DNA of 64,000 nt from Ehretia macrophylla (taxonomy: Eukaryota > Streptophyta > Magnoliopsida > Boraginales > Ehretiaceae): contig CM075764.1 in assembly GCA_037974665.1 (NCBI GenBank), forward strand, positions 80,685,825 to 80,749,824, in the 5' to 3' direction. The notes under the pieces were generated by a model. The model saw nothing but the letters and a program-made list of their open reading frames with translations. It was not told where the DNA came from and made no database searches. The translations under genes and the position numbers were made by a program. Numbering within the stretch: position 1 is the stretch's first letter; every line of letters starts with the position of its first letter. Below are positions 1-10,126 of this stretch, in pieces.

Positions 1-1203
1 AGCCAAATTCCTCCACAAAAAAATTGGAAAGATTTCTTTGTTGGTAATCTTCAAAGCTCGCTCGAGCTGGACTTTTTCCTCTCTAACATAAGTGATGAAG
101 ATGGAGAATCAATTGCTTGCCCTTCTAAGGAGGTTTATGATGAAGGTAATATCCTATGGGATAATTGTCTTATTGGCCAATTTATTGGTAAACCACCTCC
201 ATTTTTTCTCATTGAGACTATGGTTAACAATCAGTGGAAAAAGTTTGGGCATGTGGATATTAAATCTACAGGCAAAGGACTGTATGTGTTCAGTTTTGAG
301 AATCCTTCCATTTGTGATGTTGTTTTGGAAGAATTATGGCATGTCAATCACAGGCTTCTTCTTTTACGCAAATGGGATCCAGATATCCAACTTGTTGACT
401 TCAAAGCTGATCGAGTTCCAATGTGGATGAAACTAAAAAATGTTCCAATTTTGCTTTGGACAAGAGCCGGTTTGAGCTATGTGGCCAGTACTATTGGCTA
501 TCCTTTACAAATGGATTATGTTACTGCCTCTAGGAATCATCTTCGGTATGCTCGGGTTTGCATTGAAGTTAATCTTGAGAAGCCTCTTAAGGATACCACC
601 AAAGTGAAACTTCGTAATGGACAGATTGCTTTAGTTGATATTGAGTATGCTTGGAAGCTCCAAAGATGTAGTCACTGTAATATTATTGGTCATAGCTTCA
701 CTAATTGTCCTAGTTATGTTCCGACGACCAATGATAGTGTTGATCCTCCTGTTGATCCTCATGTTCCTGTTGCGGTGGAGCCCAAAGGCTTGGATTGGCA
801 AACTGGCAGTAAAAAGAAGCGGAATGCAAAGCGTAACAAGAGTCGGGGTACCCAGGCCAACAACCAAATTTCTGAAGCCCAAAACAAAAATCAATTTGAG
901 ATTTTGAGTTCAAATGATATGAATGCGGAAGCTACTGCTAGCAAGCTGGAAAATGATAACCATCGTGGTCAGAAAGATATTGCATTGAAAAAGATTGCCT
1001 CTCCAAAAGGCTCGGGTCCATCAAAGGAAATTAATGATCAAGTTCAAAGTAAAGGTACTTTGACATTTAACAACATGATGAAAGGAGAATCCTCCAAGTA
1101 CCGCAATAAGGAATGGAAACCTGCCCTCTCGAAGGCCTTTAATGCTTTCTTGAATGGAAAGAGAATCCCTCCTGACTTAGAAGATGGATCCTTTGATTTT
1201 TAG
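1..1203 (+). CDS. LINE ORF1 protein (DUF4283 plus zinc knuckle), open at left edge
   Basis: Frame 1 is open from base 1 to the TAA/TAG-type stop at 1201-1203, giving 400 residues with no lesion; an internal ATG at 220 is not the true start because homology with LINE G continues upstream. In order it shows the ORF1 core with FFVGNL (about residue 16), the CLIGQFIGKPPPFFL block, and the W-K-K-F-G RNA-binding-like DUF4283 region. Then follows a zinc knuckle C-X2-C-X4-H-X4-C at residues 223, 226, 231 and 236 (bases 667-708), and a lysine/serine-rich tail ending in DLEDGSFDF. LINE ORF1 proteins of this type bind the element RNA as a chaperone in the ribonucleoprotein particle. It is the only undamaged ORF1 in the window. 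It could in principle be a domesticated gene, but the poly(A)-ended relative G argues for a LINE. Confidence 0.85.
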   Translation, partial: SQIPPQKNWKDFFVGNLQSSLELDFFLSNISDEDGESIACPSKEVYDEGNILWDNCLIGQFIGKPPPFFLIETMVNNQWKKFGHVDIKSTGKGLYVFSFENPSICDVVLEELWHVNHRLLLLRKWDPDIQLVDFKADRVPMWMKLKNVPILLWTRAGLSYVASTIGYPLQMDYVTASRNHLRYARVCIEVNLEKPLKDTTKVKLRNGQIALVDIEYAWKLQRCSHCNIIGHSFTNCPSYVPTTNDSVDPPVDPHVPVAVEPKGLDWQTGSKKKRNAKRNKSRGTQANNQISEAQNKNQFEILSSNDMNAEATASKLENDNHRGQKDIALKKIASPKGSGPSKEINDQVQSKGTLTFNNMMKGESSKYRNKEWKPALSKAFNAFLNGKRIPPDLEDGSFDF

Positions 1204-1278
1204 AGCTTTGAGGGCTTTGTGCACTCTTGATCTACTTGTTTTTGGTTGTCTTGGGTTTTTCCTATTTTTCTTTGTATG
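1..1278 (+). mobile_element. LINE A: 3' part of an ORF1-only L1-type LINE
   Basis: The left end lies outside the window; the right end is cut at 1278, where the TG of a copia LTR begins. It contains the C-terminal 400 codons of an ORF1, a stop at 1201-1203 and about 75 bp of 3' UTR that matches the 3' UTR of LINE G (34819 onward). No endonuclease or reverse transcriptase frame follows the ORF1 stop. LINE G at 31994-35023 is a close relative with the same ORF1-to-3'-UTR layout, so the missing ORF2 looks like a family trait rather than an accident of this copy. What lay downstream of 1278 is not seen, because the copia insertion is never exited back into this LINE. Confidence 0.85.
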
Positions 1279-2027
1279 TGTTAAAGATATGCCCTAATGC
1301 TATATAGTTAGATGACTCATATAGGGCATTTTGATGTAAATCTGAATGGCATGTTAATTGGATGTTCATATTCTCCGTTCAATTATATGAATGTCCTCAA
1401 TGTTTTTCGGAGAAGAAATATATTCTTAAGGTGTTGAGAATTCAATGGCATGTTTCTTCGACATACCAGGACTAGAATAATCAAGTACGGACTATTATAT
1501 GTAGTTACCTTTGATTAACATAGAGATGTTAACGATAAAGGGTAGCGAGCGTTGAGCTACAACAACATAGGGATGCGATTAATTGACAAATGAATGATCG
1601 TTGGTTGAATAGATCATTGAATGTGACCAGAATGACGAAACTACATGACTTTGGATTAATAGTTTGTCATTCGTTGCAAATTGTGCAAATTAATCCTTTG
1701 ACTTGAGAAATTACAACTGCCGGCTATATCAGGGACTAAATCTTGCGTTTGGACAATGCTCGCCTTCTTTGAGGGTGAGATACGACCCTTTGCAATTTAG
1801 TCTTGTGATATATGTCCGACAGGTAATTGTCAAGATAGGATCTGTTAACCTCCGACAGTGAGGCAATGTCCTATGCGATCTAGTGTCGGTCGTCTGAAAT
1901 GAGAAGTCCTCGGCCAGGGTAGTTGAACGATAGAAAGGTATTTTTCCATAGATGTCATCACTTATTCCACCGAATTAGATCTATGCATAAAATCGTATAG
2001 CGGACTTAATCATTTCATGGTCCCCAC

Positions 2028-2044
2028 AACATCGGGACATTTTA
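2028..2044. repeat. Left target-site duplication of LINE B
   Basis: The 17 bases aacatcgggacatttta here recur exactly at 8864-8880. The LTR of copia-1 reads up to this point and resumes after the second copy, as expected from target-primed reverse transcription. Confidence 0.95.
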
Positions 2045-2327
2045 GAACAACACATTCATTACTTTTTCAGTTCGAAGACTAACGAGATGATCAAGAGAGA
2101 AGATAAGCTTTTTCAAGAAACAACTTTTTGGTGAAAGTTGACTAAATGCATCTCCACCACCACCACCATCCACCACCAAACAGTCCGCCTATAACCACCA
2201 CCCAAACACCATTTGCCACCACCCTAACACCATTTCAGCCATCAAAAATTCAGCCTTAGCTTTTAACCTATAACCATTTCGCACCTTTTTCCTTCCTACC
2301 ATTACTCACTTCAATCATCTTCGGATC
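2045..2327 (+). promoter_or_regulatory. LINE B 5' UTR / presumed internal promoter
   Basis: This stretch lies between the left TSD and the ORF1 start codon at 2328 and has no reading frame. It includes a CCACCACCACC-rich run around 2153-2180. LINEs normally carry their own internal promoter in this position; no motif here proves it. Confidence 0.5.
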
Positions 2328-4962
2328 ATGGGAAACAACAAAAAGAAGAAGAAGTCATCCCCTTATTCTTCTTCTTCAACCAAATCCAAAAATCGCCCAA
2401 AACAACCTACCACGAATTTAGCTTCAAACTCCAAGGTCCTGCATGCTAAACACATTCGTTTTAATGAGAAAGAAGAGGACTCCTCTTCTTCGGGTTCTGC
2501 TTCTCCACAACCTAAGGTGCATGCTAGTAAAATGGCTCTACATGGTTCTCCTAGTCATGTTAATGCTGCTAATCTGCTAATCTCAACGGTAAGACCCATG
2601 AAGTCAATGTCCAAACACATGAAGCATCTTCTGATTTGGATGAAGCCAACTCGTTTGCTGTTGATAGAGTTAATAACAATGTTGTTAATTTGAACCAAGT
2701 GCACGACAATGATGAGGTAAGTCACGGTCCCTCCTCCAACTCCATTAATCCTCTCTCTCCTCACTCATGTTCACCGGCGGCCAACCCCACCTCCCTTGCC
2801 GTTGAATTGCCTAATTCAAATCAGATGGTCAACAACGGAAAAGACCCTTCTCTCTCCTGCTTGGCACAAAATAATATTTTTCCTTCAAACACTGCAGAAA
2901 GTAACCTTAACTTTTCTGATAAGTTGGCCCCCTCTTTTGACAATAATCAAAAGTTGTCTACCCTTTGTCCCCCACACCCGTTATGGCTGCCTCCAACGCC
3001 CATAATTCCTCTCTTTTTTCTACGCATGACCCCAATGCAATTCAGTATCTTATTCACACTTTTCCCACTTCCCCTCTTGGTCATGCCCCCCATGCGTCCG
3101 TTCCTTTAAACTATTCTATGCCAAGTGCCAATGCTGCACATGCTTCCACTCCCTCACCCGTGTTAGCTGCCACTTTTGCCCATAATGCCTCCCAATCTAT
3201 CTCCCCATGTGCAAATCAGAATATGGTTAATTCCTTTCCCACTTCCCCAATTGGTTCTGCACCCCATGTGTCATTTTCCTTAAACAATTCTATTCCTATT
3301 GCCAATACCGTGAATGCTCCTACTACCACTGCGCATGTCACGCATGGTTCAAACTTTTTGTCAGAACATTCAGTCGGTTCAAGCCTCAATGTACATGTGG
3401 ACACTTTGACAAATTATTCGTATATTCCTGGCCAAGCTGGCCAAAATTCGAATAATCTGGACCCTAATGTCGCCACTCTACCTCATCACACTCATTCCAG
3501 TTCCCTCCATCCCCATCCCTTGCATTCACAATCCACAAACACTTCCTTTTCCCAACCTCTCCCTCTGGACACGAACTTTCCTCCTCTACGTGCACTTGGC
3601 AGAAAAATTAATGCTCATTTGATTCATGATCAGAATGCTATGGACCCTGGAGCTACCATCTCTCCTTATAGTAGCTCCAATAGTGGTCCGCTATCATACA
3701 AGCATGCTGTTGGTACGAATGTTATCTCAAACTGGAAGAGCGTTTTTGTTGGTAACCTCAAGAATAACCTCAAACTTAGCTTTGAGGAATGTGAAGATTG
3801 TGAGGAACTTGGAATGAAAATTGCTGCCCCGCCTATTGATGTCTATGAAGAAAATGATCATTACTGGAATTGCTGCCTTATTGGCCAGTTCATTGATAGG
3901 CCTCATCCTTTCTTTCTGATCGAGAAATTCCTGGCCACTCAATGGAAGAAGTTTGGCAACATTGATGTCAAACGAACTGACAATGATCTATTTGTCTTTC
4001 GTTTTGAAAATGAAAATGTCATTGAGCCTATCCTGCAGGAACTATGGCACGTCAACCATCGCTCTCTCCTTCTCCGACGATGGTCTCCAGATACTCAGCT
4101 GGTCAATCTGACCTACGAAAAAGTTCCCATTTGGTTGAAATTTAAAAATGTCCCACTTGACCTTTGGTCGCAACAAGGCTTCAGTTATATTGGCAGTACC
4201 ATTGGGTTGCCTCTGCAAATGGACGCTAAGACTGAGGCTAGAGCTCACCTCGGGTATGCTAGAGTTTGCATCGAAATGGATATCAGCAAAGACCTACCAG
4301 ATCATACATGGGCTTATAACAGGTACGGCTAACGTGTGAAGATTGATATTGAATACAATTGGAAACCTTCAAGATGTACCCGATGTAATGTTGTTGGTCA
4401 CAACAATAATAACTGTCCTAAGCAACATGTCAAAGAACATGTGGCTGATGGTCCGAAAAAGCAGCAACGAAAGAATGATTAATGGAAATCTGTCTCCCGA
4501 AAGGGTAATCAGTATGCTCCTAGGAGGTACCAAGCTACGATACCTGAATCTGAAACTCAAGTCAGAAACGATCTCCCGAAAGAAAATATTATCCCTATGA
4601 ATCCGAAAACTGGTGAGAACCTAAACGCAACCTCAACCATTGACAGTACCTTTGTCCCCCTTCCAATACCTGCGGCCCATCCCCAAAAAGGGCTTCTCCC
4701 TACCCCAAGCTATATCACCCCCTCTTCCCTCCCCTCAACTTCTCGCTTACCTCCTAAACCTTTCTCCCCTCCCAACCCAAGCATGAATAAATTCAACCCT
4801 TTCCAAAATGTAGGTGGTGATAAGATTATTGAAGCTCCCTTGAATACCTCAACTCCTAGTGATCTCTCATTAGCTGTTAAATCTCTGGTGGATGGTAAGA
4901 CTCCTTTGCCCCCTACAGGAGGCCCTCCGGGCATTTTTGCTCTCCTTTCCCATTTTTTATGA
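2328..4962 (+). pseudogene. LINE B ORF1 (DUF4283/zinc knuckle), frameshifted
   Basis: The start at 2328 gives a lysine/serine-rich N-terminus (MGNNKKKKKSS). Coding similarity then changes frame near 2585-2640 and again near 2965-2990, and runs in one frame through the asparagine/proline/histidine-rich region and the DUF4283 core (about 3730-4310) to a stop at 4330-4332. It continues in another frame with the zinc knuckle C-X2-C-X4-H-X4-C (about 4378-4420), stops again near 4480 and is open once more from 4597 to the stop at 4960-4962. At least four lesions therefore separate it from a single frame. When intact the product would be the RNA-binding ORF1 chaperone. The stop overlaps the ORF2 start by four bases (ATGA). 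Confidence 0.85.
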
Positions 4963-7900
4963 TCTTTTGCTCCTGGAACATAAGGGGTTTCCATAAACCC
5001 TTCAAACAAAAAGAAGTTTTACATTTTTTAAATAAACACTCTATTGATGTTTTTGGCATTCTTGAAACCAAAGTTAAAAGTTTTAAAGCTAACTCAGTCA
5101 TTGGTAATCATTTTCAACAATTTGGTTTCATTCATAACCATGATTCCTGTCACTCTGGTCGTATTTGGATTTTTTGGAATTTATGCAGGGCTCATCTCAT
5201 TAAACTTGACTCCATGGATCAAGCCATCCATTGCCAGGTTCACTCCCTTATTGATGATTCGTCTCTCTTGGCTACCTTTGTTTATGGCAGGAATACTGTT
5301 TCTGAAAGAAGGAGTCTTTGGTCTAGAATATCTCACTGGAATGCTCATTCACTCCCCTGGTGTGTTTTAGGTGATTTTAATGAGATTCTTGAAGTTGAAG
5401 ACAGAACTGAAAATTGCTCCCAGTCTTCTTCCCTTGTTGATTTCAGAAATTGTCTTTCTTCAGCCTCTCTTTATGACCACCCTAGTTCAGGCTCTTTCTT
5501 CACTTGGAGCAACAAAAGCTCGGGGGATAATTTTAAAGCCTCTAAACTTGATAGGGTCCTTGTTAATCAACTTTGGTTTGACATGTTTGATCACTCTACT
5601 GTCCATATTGAGAGCCCCGGTCCCTCTGATCATGCCCCATTGGTCCTTTACACCTCCATTCCTGTTCTCCCCAAACCCAAACCTTTTAAGTTTTTTAATG
5701 CTTGGACTGGTCATGATAAATTCCTTGATACTGTTCGGGAGGTTTGGGACTGTCCCATTATCGGTTCCCCCATGTTTAGACTTGTTCAGAAACAGAAAAA
5801 GCTCAAGTTAGCGCTTAAAAGTTTTAACCAATTGTATTTCTCTAATCTTGCAGATCAAATTTCTTCTGTCAGAGAAAAACTTGCTTTCTTTCAACAGGCA
5901 ATGCTTTCAGGTACAGCAACCACATATGATATTATTCAGGGAAATGCACTTGGCCTGGAACTTGAATCCCTCTCAAATTCATTTGATTCAATTCTTCTCC
6001 AAAAATCAAGAATTCAATGGATTAAGGATGGGGATTCATATACTGCGTTCTTCCACAAAGCTATCAAGAGTCGGTTTGCCAGGAACACCATTTCTAGACT
6101 TGTGGACGACAATGGAAATGTTCTCACCAGGGATGATGAGTTAAAAAATGAAATTCTTAATATTTTCTCTAACTCTCTTGGCTCATCTGATGTGCACAGG
6201 GAACGTTTCAGCCTGGAAGACATCAAGTCCATTGTGCAAAAAACCATCCCCTATGAGTTTGCCACTGATCTTTCATTACCAGTTACTGCTGATGAAATCA
6301 AAGCTACTATGTTCAGTTTAAATGGAAGTAAAAGCCCGGGACCAGATGGCTTCACGTCCCACTTTTATAAAACTGCTTGGTCAATTGTCGGAGGAGACGT
6401 CATTTCTGCTGTTCAGTCTTTCTTTCAATCTTCTTCTCTCCTTAAAGAAGTCAACTCTACATTTATTGTTCTGGTTCCTAAAGTTGCAAACCCTTGTATG
6501 GTTAAGGATTTCAGACCCATTTCATGCTGCAACACCATCTACAAGTGCATCACTAAGATTTTGGCCAATCGTATCAAACGCTGCCTGCCTCTTATCATCT
6601 CCGGGAACCAATCTGCATTTGTTGAAAAGAGACTCATTTCAGAGAATATTTTGATTGCTCAAGATATTGTGAGGGGCTATAACAGGAAGAATCCAACTCC
6701 TAGATGTGCTCTCAAGGTTGACCTTTTAAAGGCTTTTGACTCGCTCCGTTGGGATTTTGTTCTTCTTACTTTGCAGGCCTTTGGTTTTCCCAATGTCTTC
6801 ATCAGCTGGATCAGTGCTTGTATTTCTTCTCCTCGGTTCTCTGTCTCAATCAATGGTAGTCTTGAGGGGTATTTTCACGGTACAAATGGTGTCAGACAAG
6901 GGGACCCTATCTCCCCATATCTTTTTGTCATCGCCATGGAGGTTCTTACATGCATGCATAATATCTTGACCTTGAAAAGCAACTTTGGCTTTCACCCTCG
7001 TTGCTCAATGATGAAGCTCAACCATCTCTGCTTTGCTGATGATCTCCTCATTTTCTGTAAAGCTGAGCCCGCTACAATTCAAGACTTTATCAACACTCTC
7101 AACAGCTTTCATCGTCTTTCTGGTCTCCAGTTTAATCCGGACAAGAGTGAAGTTTTTTTTGGAGGAGGTTCATTTGCTCTTAGGCAATCCATTATTGGTC
7201 TTTTGGGATTCAAAGAAGGCAAACTCCCTGTCCGTTATCTAGGGGTCCCTCTTATCTTTGGCATGCTGAGAAAGCAAGATTGTCAAATTTTGCTTGATAA
7301 AATCTCGAATAGAATTGATCATTGGACCCATAACTGGCTCACTTTTGCTGGAAGGCTTCAACTCATCAAGTCTGTTCTCAACAACTTGCACCTCTTTTGG
7401 GCTTTGGTTCTCCTTATCCCTAAAAGCATTCTTGTTGAGATTGAGAGAAAATTTGCTGCTTTCCTCTGGAGAGGTACTGGCCCTAAAGTTGCTTGGAACA
7501 AGATTTGCAAGCCTTTCAATGAAGGTGGTCTCGGTCTTAGATCCCTTGATGAAGTCAATCGTGCTGCTTTTATGAAGTTGTTTTGGAGGATGTACTCTAT
7601 GAGAGGCACTATCTGGAGTCGTTGGGTTTGGAATAATCACATCAAAGACAAATGCATTTGGACTATGAGTATTCCCGCTGACACCAGCTGGACTTGGAGA
7701 AAACTTCTTCAGTTGAGACCAGTTGTCAAAGAGCTTATTTCTCACAAAATTGGTAATGGCAACAACACTTTCTTTTGGCATGATAACTGGCATCCCCGTG
7801 GAGTTCTCTCCGATTTATTTGGGATTGATGTGTTCTACCCTTCTTGGAATGCAAAAGTTTCAGACGTGTTTATCAATAATAATTGGAACTGGCCTTTTCA

Positions 7901-8570
7901 CCCTCCTGATATTGCTAGTCTTGACCCTTCCACCTATCTTCCCACTACCAGTCCTGATTGTCCTGATACGTTTACTTGGAAGCTTACAACTGGTAGCTCC
8001 TTCTCATTTCGTAAAGCGTGGGACTTTATCAGAGATAGAGGTCCTTCTGTTAATTGGTCTTCCATCACTTGGTTCACTCGCAACATTGCCCGTCACAGTT
8101 TCATTGCTTGGCATGCTTGCCTGGATCGCCTTCCTACTCGCTACCGCCTTCTTTGTTGGGGCACTATCTCCCATGCTCACTGCATTTTCTGTCATCAAGG
8201 CCCAGAAACCCGGGGTCACTTATTCTTTGAATGCTGCTTCACAAAAAGAATCTGGAAGGGAGGTTTGCAATTACTTTATATTGATGCTAATATGTATTCC
8301 TTTTCTGATATTATAATGCTTCATCAATCTTTTGTAGGTAAAGGAAACATCAGGGAATACATGTTCCGGTTGCTCTTCTATGCTTCTATTTACCATATTT
8401 GGAGAGAAAGGAACAACAGACATTTCGAGAATACTGCTGCTACTGAAGAAGAAATCCTTTCCAACATTAAAGAAGTACTGACAAAGACAAAAGTTGGAAG
8501 CGGTTTCAGAGACTTATCTTTCAATCGCCACTTCGTGGCGCGTGCTTCATTGGATATCCTCGTTACATAA
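4959..8570 (+). CDS. LINE ORF2: endonuclease and reverse transcriptase
   Basis: An uninterrupted 1203-codon frame encodes the LINE replication enzyme. Residues 1 to about 230 form an apurinic-type endonuclease with SWNIRGF, the LETK glutamate, GDFNEI and SDHAPL near its end. The reverse transcriptase follows with PGPDGF, the VDLLKAFD block, GVRQGDPISPYLF and the catalytic FADD at residues 692-695. Near residues 1020-1110 lies the C-terminal zinc-binding region (zf-RVT) with CIFCHQG...H.FFEC. The length is usual for plant L1 ORF2. The start at 4959 overlaps the ORF1 stop as ATGA, which suggests translation by termination-reinitiation. All catalytic motifs I could look for are present, so this could be an active enzyme even though its own ORF1 is broken. 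Confidence 0.95.
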   Translation: MIFCSWNIRGFHKPFKQKEVLHFLNKHSIDVFGILETKVKSFKANSVIGNHFQQFGFIHNHDSCHSGRIWIFWNLCRAHLIKLDSMDQAIHCQVHSLIDDSSLLATFVYGRNTVSERRSLWSRISHWNAHSLPWCVLGDFNEILEVEDRTENCSQSSSLVDFRNCLSSASLYDHPSSGSFFTWSNKSSGDNFKASKLDRVLVNQLWFDMFDHSTVHIESPGPSDHAPLVLYTSIPVLPKPKPFKFFNAWTGHDKFLDTVREVWDCPIIGSPMFRLVQKQKKLKLALKSFNQLYFSNLADQISSVREKLAFFQQAMLSGTATTYDIIQGNALGLELESLSNSFDSILLQKSRIQWIKDGDSYTAFFHKAIKSRFARNTISRLVDDNGNVLTRDDELKNEILNIFSNSLGSSDVHRERFSLEDIKSIVQKTIPYEFATDLSLPVTADEIKATMFSLNGSKSPGPDGFTSHFYKTAWSIVGGDVISAVQSFFQSSSLLKEVNSTFIVLVPKVANPCMVKDFRPISCCNTIYKCITKILANRIKRCLPLIISGNQSAFVEKRLISENILIAQDIVRGYNRKNPTPRCALKVDLLKAFDSLRWDFVLLTLQAFGFPNVFISWISACISSPRFSVSINGSLEGYFHGTNGVRQGDPISPYLFVIAMEVLTCMHNILTLKSNFGFHPRCSMMKLNHLCFADDLLIFCKAEPATIQDFINTLNSFHRLSGLQFNPDKSEVFFGGGSFALRQSIIGLLGFKEGKLPVRYLGVPLIFGMLRKQDCQILLDKISNRIDHWTHNWLTFAGRLQLIKSVLNNLHLFWALVLLIPKSILVEIERKFAAFLWRGTGPKVAWNKICKPFNEGGLGLRSLDEVNRAAFMKLFWRMYSMRGTIWSRWVWNNHIKDKCIWTMSIPADTSWTWRKLLQLRPVVKELISHKIGNGNNTFFWHDNWHPRGVLSDLFGIDVFYPSWNAKVSDVFINNNWNWPFHPPDIASLDPSTYLPTTSPDCPDTFTWKLTTGSSFSFRKAWDFIRDRGPSVNWSSITWFTRNIARHSFIAWHACLDRLPTRYRLLCWGTISHAHCIFCHQGPETRGHLFFECCFTKRIWKGGLQLLYIDANMYSFSDIIMLHQSFVGKGNIREYMFRLLFYASIYHIWRERNNRHFENTAATEEEILSNIKEVLTKTKVGSGFRDLSFNRHFVARASLDILVT

Positions 8571-8863
8571 TCTTTTTCAAGGATTTTTTACGTTTCCTTC
8601 TCTTGAAGAAGAAATCATTGCATCTCTATTGATTTGGATTACTTTCCTTTAAGTATTGCCTGCGTGCAACTTTGCTTTATTTTTACTTAGTTTTTCTTTT
8701 CGTTTCTTTTATTTTATTGTTGCCTGTGTGCAATTTGTTGTTTTTACCTTCTGTTTCATGTGGTGATTTGTTCACGCATGTTTGATTGCCTACGGGCTTG
8801 TATATTTCCTGTAATCTCTATTCATCTTTTATAAAATCCATTCTTGCTGACCCAGCAAAAAAA
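8571..8863 (+). other. LINE B 3' UTR and A-tail
   Basis: No reading frame is present. The region contains a repeated GCCTGNGTGCAA motif (near 8659 and 8721) and ends CCCAGC followed by seven A before the TSD. Confidence 0.8.
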
Positions 8864-8880
8864 AACATCGGGACATTTTA
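8864..8880. repeat. Right target-site duplication of LINE B
   Basis: Exact copy of 2028-2044, immediately after the A-tail; the copia-1 LTR resumes here with acagaaggatcg. Confidence 0.95.
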
Positions 8881-9282
8881 ACAGAAGGATCGAACTGCAT
8901 GCTAATTTGCGACTATAAATAGGTTTGTTGGAATTTGACTTCATTACAGTACATATTGTCATGATACGTTCGTTGCTAGCGCGTCACTCATGAACATGAA
9001 GGTATTCTGAAAAATGACGGAGACATTTTCGGAATCGATCCTTTATCGCTGTACGGTCATGAACCTAGAAAGTCACATACTTAGGGTATCATGAATAACA
9101 CATTAAAGTGTTAATGGTGTGATTTTGGACATTACCAGTTAAGTAGGCCAAAATCGTAATTTTTGAAAGTTTTGAGGTCAAAGTGTAAATACTGAAAAAC
9201 ATTAGGGCTTTAGTGCAAATAGATTGAGGGGTCAATCTGGAATTAATTATTCTAAAGGGTTTAGGAATAATTAATGTTTGTC

Positions 9283-9390
9283 TTCACTAAAAGACAAACA
9301 ACAAGTTGCACAAAAAGACAAGCACTAAAAGATGAAACACAAAAGGACAAAAGACAACTTCCACAAAAAGACAAACAACAAGTTGCAAGC
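9283..9390 (+). repeat. Degenerate short tandem repeat in the copia LTR
   Basis: About five imperfect units related to AAAAGACAAACAACAAGTTG follow one another. The same tract is seen in the copia-2 LTR (about 29566-29665) and inverted in the copia-3 LTR (about 16145-16255), with different unit numbers. It makes lysine/glutamine-rich chance reading frames, which I did not accept as genes. Confidence 0.75.
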
Positions 9391-9493
9391 AAAAATTGTC
9401 CAATTTGCCCCCCCTTTGGCTGGCCATGCATAGGATTAGGACACTTGGCTTCTTGATCATGACACTTGGCATTTAGTGAGCTTGTTCATGCAT

Positions 9494-9503
9494 CCATAAA
9501 TAG
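9494..9503 (+). promoter_or_regulatory. TATA-like box of the copia-1 LTR
   Basis: CCATAAATAG stands about 620 bp before the LTR end; the copia-2 LTR has CTATAAATAG at the matching site (near 29770). It is the likely core promoter, so the following part would be R-U5. Confidence 0.55.
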
Positions 9504-9831
9504 AAGACAAGTTCTTCATTCTTGTTTGCACCTTATGGCCGAAATTCTCTCTTTTAGAAGCTTATTGTTCTCTCTTTTCTCTTCATGTTTTCGGCCAAGT
9601 CTAGTAGAGATAGGAAACTTTTGCTTCTAAGTTTTTAACTCTTAATTTACTAAGCTCTTGGACTTAACTAAGCTAGCACTACAATTATTTAAGTTGTCCT
9701 TTGCTTTTGGATACCCGTGGACCGACTAGGACCTTTGCACATGTGAAGGAGCTTTGCCCGAGTCAAGATCTTCTTCAAGTGTTCACATCCGAGTTCTCCA
9801 CGCGAGGTATTCTTGAATTTTGATTTAAATA

Positions 9832-9853
9832 CATATATATATATATATATATA
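9832..9853. repeat. AT microsatellite in LTR
   Basis: A run of about eleven AT units is seen here where the copia-2 LTR has only a short ATGTATAT stretch. Confidence 0.8.
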
Positions 9854-10113
9854 ATTCTATATACTTCTTATGTATTTTCTTTTAATGTACTAGTTACAGA
9901 TTTACTCTTGAGTTTATGTAAATACAAACTTGTTTATATGCAAATTTTAATTGTTATTATTTCCTCTGCGCTTGCATGTTTTTGTTATTTACATATCTCG
10001 AGACGATCCCATTGCGCTCCCGCTTTTGAAGCTGATGCCTTTTGCGCCTTTATTTTGAAGCTGACGCCTTTTGCGCCTTCAATATGAAGCTAACGCCTCT
10101 ATGCGCCTTCAAG

Positions 10114-10126
10114 TGGTATCAGAGCC
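10114..10126 (+). other. Primer binding site of copia-1 (tRNA-Met type)
   Basis: TGGTATCAGAGCC begins two bases after the LTR end and matches the 3' end complement of initiator tRNA-Met used by most plant copia elements. Confidence 0.9.

Larger units (their letters stand above)
2045..8863 (+). mobile_element. LINE B: full-length L1-type LINE with intact ORF2
   Basis: This 6819-bp element is bounded by a perfect 17-bp TSD (2028-2044 and 8864-8880) and ends in an A-run at 8857-8863. It has a 5' UTR (2045-2327), a broken ORF1, an unbroken 1203-codon ORF2 and a 3' UTR. The perfect TSD and intact ORF2 indicate a fairly recent insertion into the copia-1 5' LTR. Full 5' end status is inferred from the presence of a 5' UTR ahead of ORF1; the true promoter start is not known. 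Confidence 0.95.
1279..10111 (+). repeat. copia-1 5' LTR, split by LINE B
   Basis: The LTR is in two parts, 1279-2044 and 8881-10111 (1997 bp together), against 2027 bp for the intact copia-2 LTR at 28354-30380. It starts TGTTA and ends CTTCA directly before the primer site. The sequence shared across the interruption is continuous with the homologous stretch at 15436-15470 and 29138-29165, so the pre-insertion sequence is clear. It holds a TATA-like box near 9494, a degenerate AAAGACAAACAAC repeat tract and an AT microsatellite. Confidence 0.92.

Noticed and set aside
10114..10126. tRNA-like matches at primer sites
   Set aside because: Only the 12-18 bases complementary to tRNA 3' ends are present; there is no tRNA gene.
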